DNA of 64,000 nt from Gaiellasilicea sp963707575 (GTDB lineage Bacteria > Actinomycetota > Thermoleophilia > Gaiellales > Gaiellaceae). The notes under the pieces were generated by a model. The model did not search any database and had not been told where the DNA came from. It was given only the letters and a program-made list of their open reading frames with translations. This document shows, one piece after another, positions 18,360-26,160 of the stretch. Each line of letters starts with the position of its first letter. Position 1 is the stretch's first letter. The stretch spans positions 3,055,019 to 3,119,018 of the forward strand of contig OY970171.1 of the NCBI GenBank assembly GCA_963707575.1, written 5' to 3'. Made by a program: the position numbers and the translations under genes.

Positions 18360-20006
18360 CTAGACCTCGATGACCACGGGCAGGATCATCGGGCGCCGCC
18401 GGGTGCGGTCGTAGACGATCTGGCCGACCGCATCGTGCAGGTGCTCCTGCAGCAGCTTGATCTCGCGGATGTCGTCCTGCTCGAGCTGCTCGAGCACGCG
18501 GGCCGCCTCAGCGCGCAGCTCGTCCAGGAGCTCGTCGGACTCGCCGAAGCCGCGTGCGATCAGCTCGGGCGCGGCGGCGTTGCCGTTCGAGCTCGAGAGC
18601 GTGGTCACGATGATCAGCACGCCGTCCTCGGAGAGGTGGCGGCGGTCGCGCAGCGCGACGTCCTGGACGTCCCCGACCCCGAGGCCGTCCACGAGCGTGA
18701 CTCCGGCCTCCACCCGGTCGACGATGCGGGGCGCAGCTCCGGGCCGCAGCTCGATCACGGAGCCGTTCTCCGCGATCACGATGCTGTCGGCCGGCACGCC
18801 GGCGTCGCGCGCGAGCTGACCGTGCGCCGCGAGCATCCGGTACTCGCCGTGGGCCGGCACGACGCTGCGCGGCCGTACGAGCGCGAGCATCGTCCTGAGC
18901 TCCTCGGAGCACGCGTGACCGGAGACGTGGACGTTCGCAATCTCCTGATGCAGTACCTCGGCGCCCATCTTGGCCAGCCGGTTGATCGAGTCGTGCACCC
19001 GCAGCTCGTTCCCCGGCACGGGCTTCGCCGAGAGGATGACCGTGTCGCCGCGCTCGATCGAGATGGACGGATGGTCGCCGTAGGCGATGCGCGTGAGCGC
19101 CGACATCGGCTCGCCCTGGCTGCCGGTGCAGAGGATCATCACCTCGCCGGGCGGGAGCTCCATCGCCTCCTGGGGCTTGACGAGCATCGAGTCGTCGATC
19201 GACAGGTAGCCGAGCCCACGGGCGATGTTGAGGTTCTTCTTCATCGAGCGGCCGACGATCGCCACCTTGCGGCCGACCTGGGCGGCGACGTCGATCGCCT
19301 GCTGCATCCGGTGCACGTTCGAGGCGAACGAGACGACGAGGATGCGGCCGCGGCGCAGCGGGATCAGCGTCCGGAAGGCCTCCCCGACGAGCCGCTCGGA
19401 GCCGGTCATGCCCGGCCGCTCCGCGTTCGTCGAGTCGCCGAAGAGCAGGTCGACGCCCTCGTTGCCGAGCTCCGCGAGCCGGCCGACGTCCGTCTTCAGG
19501 CCGTCGACGGGCGTATGGTCGAGCTTCCAGTCGCCGGTGTGGACGACCCGGCCCGCCGCCGTGTCGATCACGATCGCCATCGCGTCGGGGATCGAGTGCG
19601 CGACGCGCACGAAGTCGAGCCGGAAGGAGCCGACCTGGATCGGCTTGCCCATCTCGGCCTCGCGCAGCCGGGTGGCGCTGCCGAGCCCGTGCTCGTCGAG
19701 CTTGGACTTGATCAGGCCGAGCGTCAGCTTCGTCGCGATCACCTCGTCGCAGTCGACCTGACGGAGGAGATACGGGAGCCCGCCGACGTGGTCCTCGTGG
19801 CCGTGGGTGAGCACGACCGCGCGGACACGGCGCTCGAACAGATACGAGAGGTCGGGGAGCACGAGGTCGACCCCGAGGTGCTCGTCGCGTGGGAAGGCCA
19901 GACCGGCGTCGACGACGATGATGTCGTCGCCGTGCTCGTAGACGGTCGTGTTCTTGCCGACCTCGCCCAGCCCGCCCAGCGGGATGAGCCTCAGGGTTCC
20001 CTCCAT
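18360..20006 (-). CDS. rnj: Ribonuclease J
   Basis: 548-residue metallo-beta-lactamase/beta-CASP ribonuclease with 5'-exo and endo activity in mRNA decay and rRNA processing. The zinc motif HGHEDHVGG is near residue 70. Further motifs are HTGDWKLDHTP, GDSTNAERPG, SFASNVHRMQQ and the beta-CASP HVSGHACSEEL with PAHGEYRML. Length is normal. It sits after dapA in the conserved dapB-dapA-rnj-ftsK order of actinobacteria. Confidence 0.97.
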   Translation of the reverse strand: MEGTLRLIPLGGLGEVGKNTTVYEHGDDIIVVDAGLAFPRDEHLGVDLVLPDLSYLFERRVRAVVLTHGHEDHVGGLPYLLRQVDCDEVIATKLTLGLIKSKLDEHGLGSATRLREAEMGKPIQVGSFRLDFVRVAHSIPDAMAIVIDTAAGRVVHTGDWKLDHTPVDGLKTDVGRLAELGNEGVDLLFGDSTNAERPGMTGSERLVGEAFRTLIPLRRGRILVVSFASNVHRMQQAIDVAAQVGRKVAIVGRSMKKNLNIARGLGYLSIDDSMLVKPQEAMELPPGEVMILCTGSQGEPMSALTRIAYGDHPSISIERGDTVILSAKPVPGNELRVHDSINRLAKMGAEVLHQEIANVHVSGHACSEELRTMLALVRPRSVVPAHGEYRMLAAHGQLARDAGVPADSIVIAENGSVIELRPGAAPRIVDRVEAGVTLVDGLGVGDVQDVALRDRRHLSEDGVLIIVTTLSSSNGNAAAPELIARGFGESDELLDELRAEAARVLEQLEQDDIREIKLLQEHLHDAVGQIVYDRTRRRPMILPVVIEV

Positions 20007-20027
20007 CAGCTCAGTGTAGGTGCGTGT

Positions 20028-20924
20028 CTAGACGGCCGCGTGCTGGAGGAGCCCGAGCCGGTCGAGACAGGCGCGCACGCGATCGCGCTCGTCGTGCGTC
20101 GCCTCGACGAGCGGCAGGCGGTGGCCGCCGACCTCGTGGCCGAGAATGTTCAGCGCGGCCTTGATCGCAATCGGGTTCGGCGCGACCCGCAGGAGATCGA
20201 TCGACGGGCGCAGCTGCTCGTCGAGCTCACGTGCGCCGGCGGCGTCGCCGGCCCGGAAGCGGCGCACGACCTCCTTCACCTGCGGCCCGACGACATGCGT
20301 GTGCACGCAGATCCCGCCCGCGCCGCCGAGCTCGAGGAAGGGATGGACGAGATCGTCGTCGCCCGCATAGAGGTCGAGACCGAGCTCGACGATCGCGCGG
20401 GCCTGCTCGAGGTCGTCGTTCGCCTGCTTGACCGCCCCCACGTTCGTGATCTCGGCCAGCGTGGCCAGCGTCGCAGTCTCGAGATTCAGCACGGTACGGG
20501 CCGGGATGTTGTAGACGACGATCGGCTTGTCGGTGACCGCGGCGATCGCCTCGAAGTGGGCCACGATCCCCCGCGGCGGCGGCCGGTTGTAGTAGGGCGT
20601 GACGACGAGGAACCCGTCGACGCCGAGCTCGTGCGTCCGCTCGGTCAGATGGACGGAGTGCGCGGTCGCGTTCGTCCCGGTTCCCGCCACGACGGTCGCG
20701 CGCTCGCCCACCTCCTCCACGGCCGCGGCATAGAGCTCGAAGCGCTCGTCGTCGGACAGCGTCGGGCTCTCCCCCGTCGTGCCCGTGACGACCAGGCCGT
20801 CGGAGCCGTTCTCGACCAGGTGCCGCGCGAGCTCCCGGAAGCGGGCGAGGTCGACGGAGCCGTCGCGGGCAAACGGCGTCACGATCGCGGTGAGAATCTC
20901 GCCGAGCACGGGCTGGCCGGGCAC
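20028..20924 (-). CDS. dapA: 4-hydroxy-tetrahydrodipicolinate synthase
   Basis: 298-residue TIM-barrel lyase for the first committed step of the diaminopimelate/lysine branch, condensing pyruvate with aspartate semialdehyde. It has GTTGESPTLSDDE near 46, YNIPARTVLNLE near 138, and the Schiff-base lysine in VGAVKQAN near 164. The GTG start is preceded by AGGA. It forms a unit with dapB upstream and rnj downstream, supplying meso-DAP for the wall. Confidence 0.95.
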   Translation of the reverse strand: MPGQPVLGEILTAIVTPFARDGSVDLARFRELARHLVENGSDGLVVTGTTGESPTLSDDERFELYAAAVEEVGERATVVAGTGTNATAHSVHLTERTHELGVDGFLVVTPYYNRPPPRGIVAHFEAIAAVTDKPIVVYNIPARTVLNLETATLATLAEITNVGAVKQANDDLEQARAIVELGLDLYAGDDDLVHPFLELGGAGGICVHTHVVGPQVKEVVRRFRAGDAAGARELDEQLRPSIDLLRVAPNPIAIKAALNILGHEVGGHRLPLVEATHDERDRVRACLDRLGLLQHAAV

Positions 20925-20962
20925 GCCGGGATCCTACATCCGGACGCCGACGGCGAACCCGG

Positions 20963-21604
20963 TCACAGCAGCGCGTCGAGGCCGAGCGTGAGACCGGGCG
21001 GCAGCGTCGGCAGCCGCTCGAGCACGAGCAGGATGCCGGGCACGAAGGCCTCCCGCGAGCTGGTGTCGTGCCGGATCGTCAGCGTCTGCCCGGGGCCGCC
21101 GAAGATCACCTCCTGGTGGGCGACGAGGCCGGGCAGGCGCACCGAGTGGATCGGCGTGGCCTCCCCGATCAAAGCAGCGGTCGCCTTCGCCGTCCCCGAC
21201 GGCTTGTCCAGCTTCGTCTCGTGGTGCAGCTCGACGATCTCCGCGTCCGGCAGATGCCGGGCCGCCTCGGCGGCGAAGCGCATCATCAGCACGGCGCCGA
21301 CCGCGAAGTTCGAGGCGACGAAGAGCGGGAGCCCGCGTGACCGGGCGCGCTCGTCGAGGTCGGCGAGCTCCTCCGTGCCCAGGCCGGACGTCCCGACGAT
21401 GCAGGGGACGTTCTCCTCCAGGGACCGGCGCACGAGGGTGTAGACGACGTCGGGGCGCGTGAAGTCGATCGCGACGTCGTGCCCGCGGACGAGCTCGATG
21501 CGGTCGCTGCGGCCGATCGGCGTGACCTCGTGACCGGCCGCCTCGAGCGCGGGGACGAGCACGCTCCCCACCTTGCCCCGGTGTCCGAAGAGGGCGACCT
21601 TCAC
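20963..21604 (-). CDS. dapB: 4-hydroxy-tetrahydrodipicolinate reductase, compact form
   Basis: 213 residues, 30-60 shorter than usual DapB. The N-terminal nucleotide loop reads GHRGKVG, the catalytic block is ELHHETKLDKPSGTA, and VASNFAVGAVLMMRFA is also present, so the enzyme looks complete in both domains. It reduces the DapA product with NAD(P)H. The start is a GTG overlapping the M16 peptidase stop by four bases. The open frame upstream is a shadow of that peptidase gene. Confidence 0.93.
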   Translation of the reverse strand: MKVALFGHRGKVGSVLVPALEAAGHEVTPIGRSDRIELVRGHDVAIDFTRPDVVYTLVRRSLEENVPCIVGTSGLGTEELADLDERARSRGLPLFVASNFAVGAVLMMRFAAEAARHLPDAEIVELHHETKLDKPSGTAKATAALIGEATPIHSVRLPGLVAHQEVIFGGPGQTLTIRHDTSSREAFVPGILLVLERLPTLPPGLTLGLDALL

Positions 21605-22887
21605 GCCGCGGCCGGCGTGCTCAGGGCGGGGTTGACGCGCTCCACGGCGGCTCGGAACAGGGCCTCGCTCGGGCCGATGCCTGCCGCCGACAACCCTTCC
21701 AGGGCGAGCAGGTCGGCCGCGAGTGCCGCGACGTCGTCGGCCTGGACCGCGTCGATCCGCTCGATGATCTCCTCGAGCCCGAGCAGCTCCGTGCCGGTGA
21801 CGACCGACTTGCCGAGCCGGCTCATCCGGTTCGAGGTCGACTCCATCGAGAGGAGCATGCGGCCCTTCAGGTTCTCCTGCGCCCGCTCGAGCTCCCCGGC
21901 CCGCACATTGCCAGCGGCCACGTCTGCGAGCTCGCGTGCCGCGATCTCCAGGCACTCGACGAGGTTCTCCTCGCGCGTGCCCACGTAGAGGCCGATCTGG
22001 CCGGCGTCGGAGTACTGCGACGCGAAGCTGTAGACCGAGTACGCCATCCCGCGCTTCTCCCGGATCTCCTGGAAGAGGCGTGACGAGGCCGAGCCGCCGA
22101 GGATCGCGTCCAGGAGGGAGGCGGCGAAGCGTCGCTCGTCGCGGCGCGAGATCCCCGGCGCGCCCAGGCAGACGTGGTACTGCTCCGTGTCCTTGCGCTG
22201 GAAGCGCAGGCCCGGGGCCGAGCGCCGCCCGATCGGCTTGCGGGCGCGGCGTGTGCCAGGCCCCGTCTCCGGTGTGCGCGCGGCGAGCAGCTCCATCAGC
22301 CGGCCATGCTCGACGTTGCCGGCGGCCGCGACCACGAGGTTCCCGGCCGTGTACGCCGAGCGGTGATACGCCGCCAGAGCCCTGCGGCTGACGGACGAGA
22401 TCACCTCGGCACGGCCGATCACGGGCCGTCCGAGTGGGTGGCCGCCGAACACGGCCTCGGCGACGACGTCGTGCACGAGGTCCTGTGGATTGTCCTCGAC
22501 CATCGCGATCTCCTCGAGCACGACCTCGCGCTCGGCGTCCACCTCGGCGAAGGCCGGGTCGTAGACCATCCCGGCGATCACGTCGAGGGCGGGCTCGATC
22601 CGGTCGTCCGGCACGCGGGCGTAGATGACGGTCGTCTCGCGGGAGGTGGCCGCGTTCAGCTCACCGCCCAGGCCGTCGAAGATCTCTGCGATCTCCTGCG
22701 CGCTGTGCGTCCCCGAGCCCTTGAAGAGCAGGTGCTCGATGAAGTGCGAGACGCCTGCACGCGCCTCGGTCTCGTCGCGGGAGCCGGCGCCCACCCAGAA
22801 GCCGAGCGAGACCGAGCGCACGCTCGGCACGTGCTCGCTGATCACACGCTCGCCCGTCGGGAGCGTGGAGAGCTCGTACTCCTGCAT
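21601..22887 (-). CDS. M16-family zinc peptidase (processing-peptidase-like)
   Basis: 428-residue insulinase/MPP-type peptidase. The inverted zinc motif HFIEH is near residue 47, with the second glutamate in the EREVVLEEIAMVEDNP region. The C-terminal M16 half contains REKRGMAYSVYSFASQYSDAGQIGLYVGT. No signal peptide is seen. Actinobacteria commonly carry this gene downstream of rpsO-pnp and upstream of dapB. Here a plus-strand island separates it from pnp. A TACGAT hexamer lies six bases before the ATG, which suggests a promoter giving an almost leaderless message (inference). Confidence 0.9.
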   Translation of the reverse strand: MQEYELSTLPTGERVISEHVPSVRSVSLGFWVGAGSRDETEARAGVSHFIEHLLFKGSGTHSAQEIAEIFDGLGGELNAATSRETTVIYARVPDDRIEPALDVIAGMVYDPAFAEVDAEREVVLEEIAMVEDNPQDLVHDVVAEAVFGGHPLGRPVIGRAEVISSVSRRALAAYHRSAYTAGNLVVAAAGNVEHGRLMELLAARTPETGPGTRRARKPIGRRSAPGLRFQRKDTEQYHVCLGAPGISRRDERRFAASLLDAILGGSASSRLFQEIREKRGMAYSVYSFASQYSDAGQIGLYVGTREENLVECLEIAARELADVAAGNVRAGELERAQENLKGRMLLSMESTSNRMSRLGKSVVTGTELLGLEEIIERIDAVQADDVAALAADLLALEGLSAAGIGPSEALFRAAVERVNPALSTPAAA

Positions 22888-22974
22888 CGGCGGATCGTAG
22901 CGCCGTCTACGAGCGGGGTTGACTTGGGCCGCGATTCCGACTTTGCTCAGACGGTCCAGGGATCGGGAGGCCAG

Positions 22975-23550
22975 ATGACGAGGATTCGCAGAGCTCCGGT
23001 GCTCATGTTCGTGTTGGGCGCGCTGACGGTCGGCGCGATCTTCGCCGGTCAGGCCGGCTGGGCCGCGCTCGGCTCCCAGGCCGCCGACGAGCAGATCTTC
23101 GCGTGCGCGAAGACCCAGAACGGGCAGCTTCGGATCGTCGAAGCCGGGGACGGCTGCCTGCCGAGCGAGCAGGCGCTGTCGTGGAGCATCGAGGGCCCAC
23201 AGGGCGACCCTGGCCCGACGGGGCCGCAAGGCCCGCAGGGCGCACAAGGCCCCCAGGGCGCCAAGGGCGACACGGGCGCCACCGGCGCCACGGGCCCGCA
23301 GGGGCCGCAGGGTGAGACCGGCGCCACCGGAGCACAGGGCTCGCAGGGCGAAACGGGCGCGACCGGGCCGGCGGGGCCGGCGGGACCCGAAGGGCCGCCC
23401 GGCTCGAGCACAGCCGAGCTGACGAGCCCGAACGGCCTCTTCAAGGTCGAGATCACGGATCACGGCGTCTTCATCCGCGGGCCTGGTGGCACGGTCTTCG
23501 TCGACCACCGCGGCGCCGACACGACCTCCAACCGCTACTACGGCCGGTGA
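22975..23550 (+). CDS. Secreted collagen-like Gly-X-Y repeat protein
   Basis: 191 residues. An N-terminal signal or anchor helix (about 8-32, VLMFVLGALTVGAIFAGQAG) leads to a short globular segment with two Cys (FACAKTQNGQLRIVEAGDGC). About 24 uninterrupted Gly-X-Y triplets follow (about 74-145), with Pro, Gln, Thr, Ala and Glu in the X/Y positions. A 45-residue C-terminal cap closes it (LFKVEITDHGVFIRGPGG). Such repeats form triple helices on bacterial surfaces. GGGAGG precedes the ATG. It is the first gene of a plus-strand island inserted between the M16 gene and pnp. Confidence 0.85.
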   Translation: MTRIRRAPVLMFVLGALTVGAIFAGQAGWAALGSQAADEQIFACAKTQNGQLRIVEAGDGCLPSEQALSWSIEGPQGDPGPTGPQGPQGAQGPQGAKGDTGATGATGPQGPQGETGATGAQGSQGETGATGPAGPAGPEGPPGSSTAELTSPNGLFKVEITDHGVFIRGPGGTVFVDHRGADTTSNRYYGR

Positions 23551-23555
23551 CCCCC

Positions 23556-24080
23556 ATGAGCGAGAACACGACCACTTCCACGAATACGAGAGCCAGCCTC
23601 CTGAAGCGGCTCGCCCTCCTCGCGGGCGGCGTCGTCGGCGCCGGCGTCGCGGTGCGGAGCACGGGCGGCGACGAGCCGGCGGCCGCTGCGCCGACACGCA
23701 GGACGAGCGAATTGACCCTGTACGGCCGCGACTGGCGGCTGCACCGACCCGGCGTGGCCTTCGGGAAGCTGCCGACGGCGAGCGATCCCGCGCTGCCGAG
23801 CGGACGGATCGTCGACCGCCGCGAACGCGAGCTCGGCCGGTTCCGGGCTGCCGCGCTTCCCGGCGCCGCCGCGTTCCACCTGCACACCTTCGAGCTCGCC
23901 GAAGGAACGATCCTCGGCATCGGCGCGAACAGACTCGACGAGGGGAGCTACGCCATCGTCGGGGGAACCGGCCGCTACGCAGGCGCGTCGGGCACCTACA
24001 CGGCCCGGCAGCACCTGCGCGAGCTGGGCGGAGACGGCACGGCCGAGTTCACTCTGAACCTGAATGCCTGGGAGGCCTAG
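23556..24080 (+). CDS. Secreted allene-oxide-cyclase/dirigent-like barrel protein
   Basis: About 174 residues. The N-terminus carries a basic pair and hydrophobic stretch (LLKRLALLAGGVVGAGVAV), a Tat-like or Sec export signal. The mature part ends in the AOC-barrel signature EGSYAIVGGTGRYAGASGT, typical of dirigent/AOC-like proteins in actinobacteria. Enzyme activity is unknown and no catalytic residues can be claimed. The ATG is six bases after the collagen-like stop, and a GTG nine bases earlier is the alternative. It is evidently co-transcribed with its neighbours. Confidence 0.7.
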   Translation: MSENTTTSTNTRASLLKRLALLAGGVVGAGVAVRSTGGDEPAAAAPTRRTSELTLYGRDWRLHRPGVAFGKLPTASDPALPSGRIVDRRERELGRFRAAALPGAAAFHLHTFELAEGTILGIGANRLDEGSYAIVGGTGRYAGASGTYTARQHLRELGGDGTAEFTLNLNAWEA

Positions 24081-24083
24081 ACG

Positions 24084-24566
24084 ATGGCTGTAGACATGTT
24101 CCTGAAGATCACCGAGATCCCGGGCGAATCCCGGGACGACAAGCACAAGGACGAGATCGACATCTACTCCTTCAGCTGGGCCCTGAGCCAGTCCGGGACG
24201 GCCGCCGGTGGAGGTGGCGGCGGGGCCGGCAAGTCCGACTTCCAGGACTTCTCGTTCGCGATGCCCGTGAGCAAGGCCTCACCGAAGCTGTTCCTCGCCT
24301 GTGCGAGCGGCCAGCACCTGAAGGAAGCGACCCTGACCGTGCGCAAAGCCGGAGCGACGCAGCTGGACTTCCTCGTCTACAAGCTCTCCGACTGCATCGT
24401 CAGCACCTTCCAGGAGGGCGGCGACACCGGCGGCGACATCCCGGGTGATGCGTTCAGCCTCAACTTCGCGAAGATCGAAGTCTCCTACAAGGAGCAGGAC
24501 CTCAAGGGCGGCGTCGGCGCGGAGACCAAGGCCGGCTGGGACCTGAAGCAGAACACGCCCGTCTAG
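24084..24566 (+). CDS. Hcp-family (type VI tube-like) protein
   Basis: 160 residues without a signal peptide. The N-terminus (MAVDMFLKITEIPGESRDD, then DEIDIYSFSWALSQSG) is the classic Hcp1/T6SS_HCP beginning. The remaining segments (FQDFSFAMPVSKASPKLFLACASGQ and SLNFAKIEVSYKEQD) fit the same small beta-barrel. A Gly-rich loop (about 42-50) replaces the first extended loop. Hcp forms hexameric rings in type VI systems, but no other type VI gene is in the window and the organism looks Gram-positive. Hcp-like orphans are known in actinobacteria. It starts three bases after the AOC-like stop. Confidence 0.8.
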   Translation: MAVDMFLKITEIPGESRDDKHKDEIDIYSFSWALSQSGTAAGGGGGGAGKSDFQDFSFAMPVSKASPKLFLACASGQHLKEATLTVRKAGATQLDFLVYKLSDCIVSTFQEGGDTGGDIPGDAFSLNFAKIEVSYKEQDLKGGVGAETKAGWDLKQNTPV

Positions 24567-24571
24567 GCGGA

Positions 24572-24597
24572 GCGGGCGCCCGCACACGGGCGCCCGC
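24572..24597 (+). terminator. Hairpin after the Hcp-like gene
   Basis: Perfect 11-pair GC stem with a CACA loop, starting six bases after the Hcp-family stop and followed by CTTGCCTC. It probably ends or attenuates the collagen/AOC/Hcp message before the methyltransferase gene, which has its own strong ribosome site. Confidence 0.6.
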
Positions 24598-24624
24598 CTT
24601 GCCTCATCCTTCAGCGGAGGAGCC

Positions 24625-26106
24625 ATGAGAACCGTCCCTCCTCCACCGTCCGGCAGCCCCGAAGAGATCGCAGCGCTGCGCGCGCTCCTGGCCGCCGCGG
24701 GGTACACGGGGCCGGCGATCCAGTCTCGGCTCGGCACGGAGCGCGACATTCTTTCGCGGCCCGGCGACTTCCCCGCGCACCTCCGCCGCCTCGAAGGTGA
24801 TGACAGCGCACTCGCGAGCCTGATCCGGATCTTCGTCCTGCTCGCGAGCGAATCGGCGGAAGCCGCAGACCGGATCTTCGCCCCGCTCGGCGCTGGCGGC
24901 CTGGAGCGGCTGGGGCTCGTCACACGTCGAGACGGGAGGCTCGTCGCCACGGTCCGCCTGATCCCGCACGACGAGCTCGTGATCGCCTCCGATCTCGGCG
25001 AATCCGACGCAGGCGCCGAGCACGTCCCCGGCGTGCAGCGGCCCTCGAACACCCTCGCCAACCTCACCGTCCGCCGACCGTTCAGGAGGGCTCTCGACGT
25101 CGGCACGGGCAACGGCATCCAGGCGCTGCTCGCCGCTCGTCACGCCGAGACGGTCGTCGCCACCGACGTGAACGAGCGCGCGCTCGGCTTCGCGCGCTTC
25201 AACGTCGGCCTGAACGGCGCCGAGAACGTCGAGCTGCGGCAGGGCACGTTCCTGGAGCCGGTCGCGGGCGAGCGCTTCGATCTCGTCGTCGCGAACCCGC
25301 CGTACGTGATCTCACCCGAGTCGAGCTTCGTCTTCAGGGACAGCGGGCTCGGCCGCGACCAGGTCAGCGAGCAGCTCGTCCGCAGCCTGCCGGCCGTGCT
25401 CGAGGAGGCTGGCCTGGCGACGATCATGGTCAGCTGGGTGCAGGAGGGCGACGACGTCGCAGCGCGTCCGGGGGAATGGCTCGCCGGCTCCGGCTGCGAC
25501 GCCTGGATCTTCCATTCGGGTACCGACGACGCCCTCAGCGCCGCCGCCGGCTGGAATCGCAACATCCCCTCCGCGGCTGAGCGCGCGGAGAAGATCGACC
25601 GCTGGCTCGAGTACTTCCGTAGCGAGGGCATCGAAGCGATCTCGTACGGCGCGATCGTGCTCCGCAGACGCTCGGGCGGAGCGAACTGGGTCCGCTCGAC
25701 CGAGCTGCCGCGACGGCACGTCGGGCAGGCGAGCGCCGCACTCGAGCGCATGTTCGCCGCGCAGGACTTCCTCGAGGGCGCTTCCACCGACGAGCTCCTC
25801 CTCGGGAGCCGTCTCCGCGTCGCGCCCGACGTCACGCTCGAGCAACAGCTCGGGCAGGACGACGGCCGGTGGGCGCTCCGCCAGGCCGAGCTGCGGCTCG
25901 AGGGTGGCCTGGGCTTCACGGCGGGGCTCGATCCGAGCGCGACTCGCGTCGTCAGCGGCCTCGACCCGTCACGGCCCGCGCGCGCGTCGCTCGAAGAGAC
26001 CGCGGATGCACTCGAGGCTCCGCACGACGAGTTCCTGCGCTCGGGAGCCGAGCTCCTCCGCCTGATGCTCACGCTCGGCTTCGCCGTCCCGGCGGACGAC
26101 GACTAA
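24625..26106 (+). CDS. Class I SAM-dependent methyltransferase (HemK/RsmC-like)
   Basis: 493 residues. An N-terminal domain of about 145 residues (winged-helix-like, DUF7059-type position) precedes a Rossmann methyltransferase with SAM motif LDVGTGNGIQALLAA near 152. The N6/N5-amide methyltransferase motif NPPYVI is near 223. An additional C-terminal region of about 200 residues follows. The NPPY motif points to methylation of an amide or exocyclic amine in protein, rRNA or DNA, and the target is not inferable. GGAGG lies ahead of the ATG. It is the last gene of the plus-strand island and converges on pnp. Confidence 0.8.
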   Translation: MRTVPPPPSGSPEEIAALRALLAAAGYTGPAIQSRLGTERDILSRPGDFPAHLRRLEGDDSALASLIRIFVLLASESAEAADRIFAPLGAGGLERLGLVTRRDGRLVATVRLIPHDELVIASDLGESDAGAEHVPGVQRPSNTLANLTVRRPFRRALDVGTGNGIQALLAARHAETVVATDVNERALGFARFNVGLNGAENVELRQGTFLEPVAGERFDLVVANPPYVISPESSFVFRDSGLGRDQVSEQLVRSLPAVLEEAGLATIMVSWVQEGDDVAARPGEWLAGSGCDAWIFHSGTDDALSAAAGWNRNIPSAAERAEKIDRWLEYFRSEGIEAISYGAIVLRRRSGGANWVRSTELPRRHVGQASAALERMFAAQDFLEGASTDELLLGSRLRVAPDVTLEQQLGQDDGRWALRQAELRLEGGLGFTAGLDPSATRVVSGLDPSRPARASLEETADALEAPHDEFLRSGAELLRLMLTLGFAVPADDD

Positions 26107-26108
26107 AG

Positions 26109-26136
26109 CGAGGGGGCGGCTCTCGCCGCCCCCTCG
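26109..26136. terminator. Bidirectional terminator hairpin between methyltransferase and pnp
   Basis: Perfect 12-pair stem with a TCTC loop, two bases after the methyltransferase stop and about 25 bases beyond the pnp stop. It can fold on both strands and separates two convergent genes. Confidence 0.7.
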
Positions 26137-26160
26137 GGGTGCTACGGGCTCGCCTCGACG

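Noticed and set aside
18204..21443. Plus-strand open frame of over 1000 codons antisense to rnj, dapA and dapB
   Set aside because: Composition is Arg/Asp/Leu/Val/His-rich without domains, and it mirrors three well-conserved genes codon for codon. It is a GC-bias shadow.
22174..22974. Upstream extension of the collagen-like frame
   Set aside because: It is antisense to the M16 peptidase. The ATG at 22975 has a ribosome site and begins a signal peptide.
23049..23456. Minus-strand Pro/Gly-rich frame antisense to the collagen-like gene
   Set aside because: GPP-like repeats read in reverse also give Pro/Gly triplets. No signal peptide or ribosome site is present, while the plus-strand gene has both.
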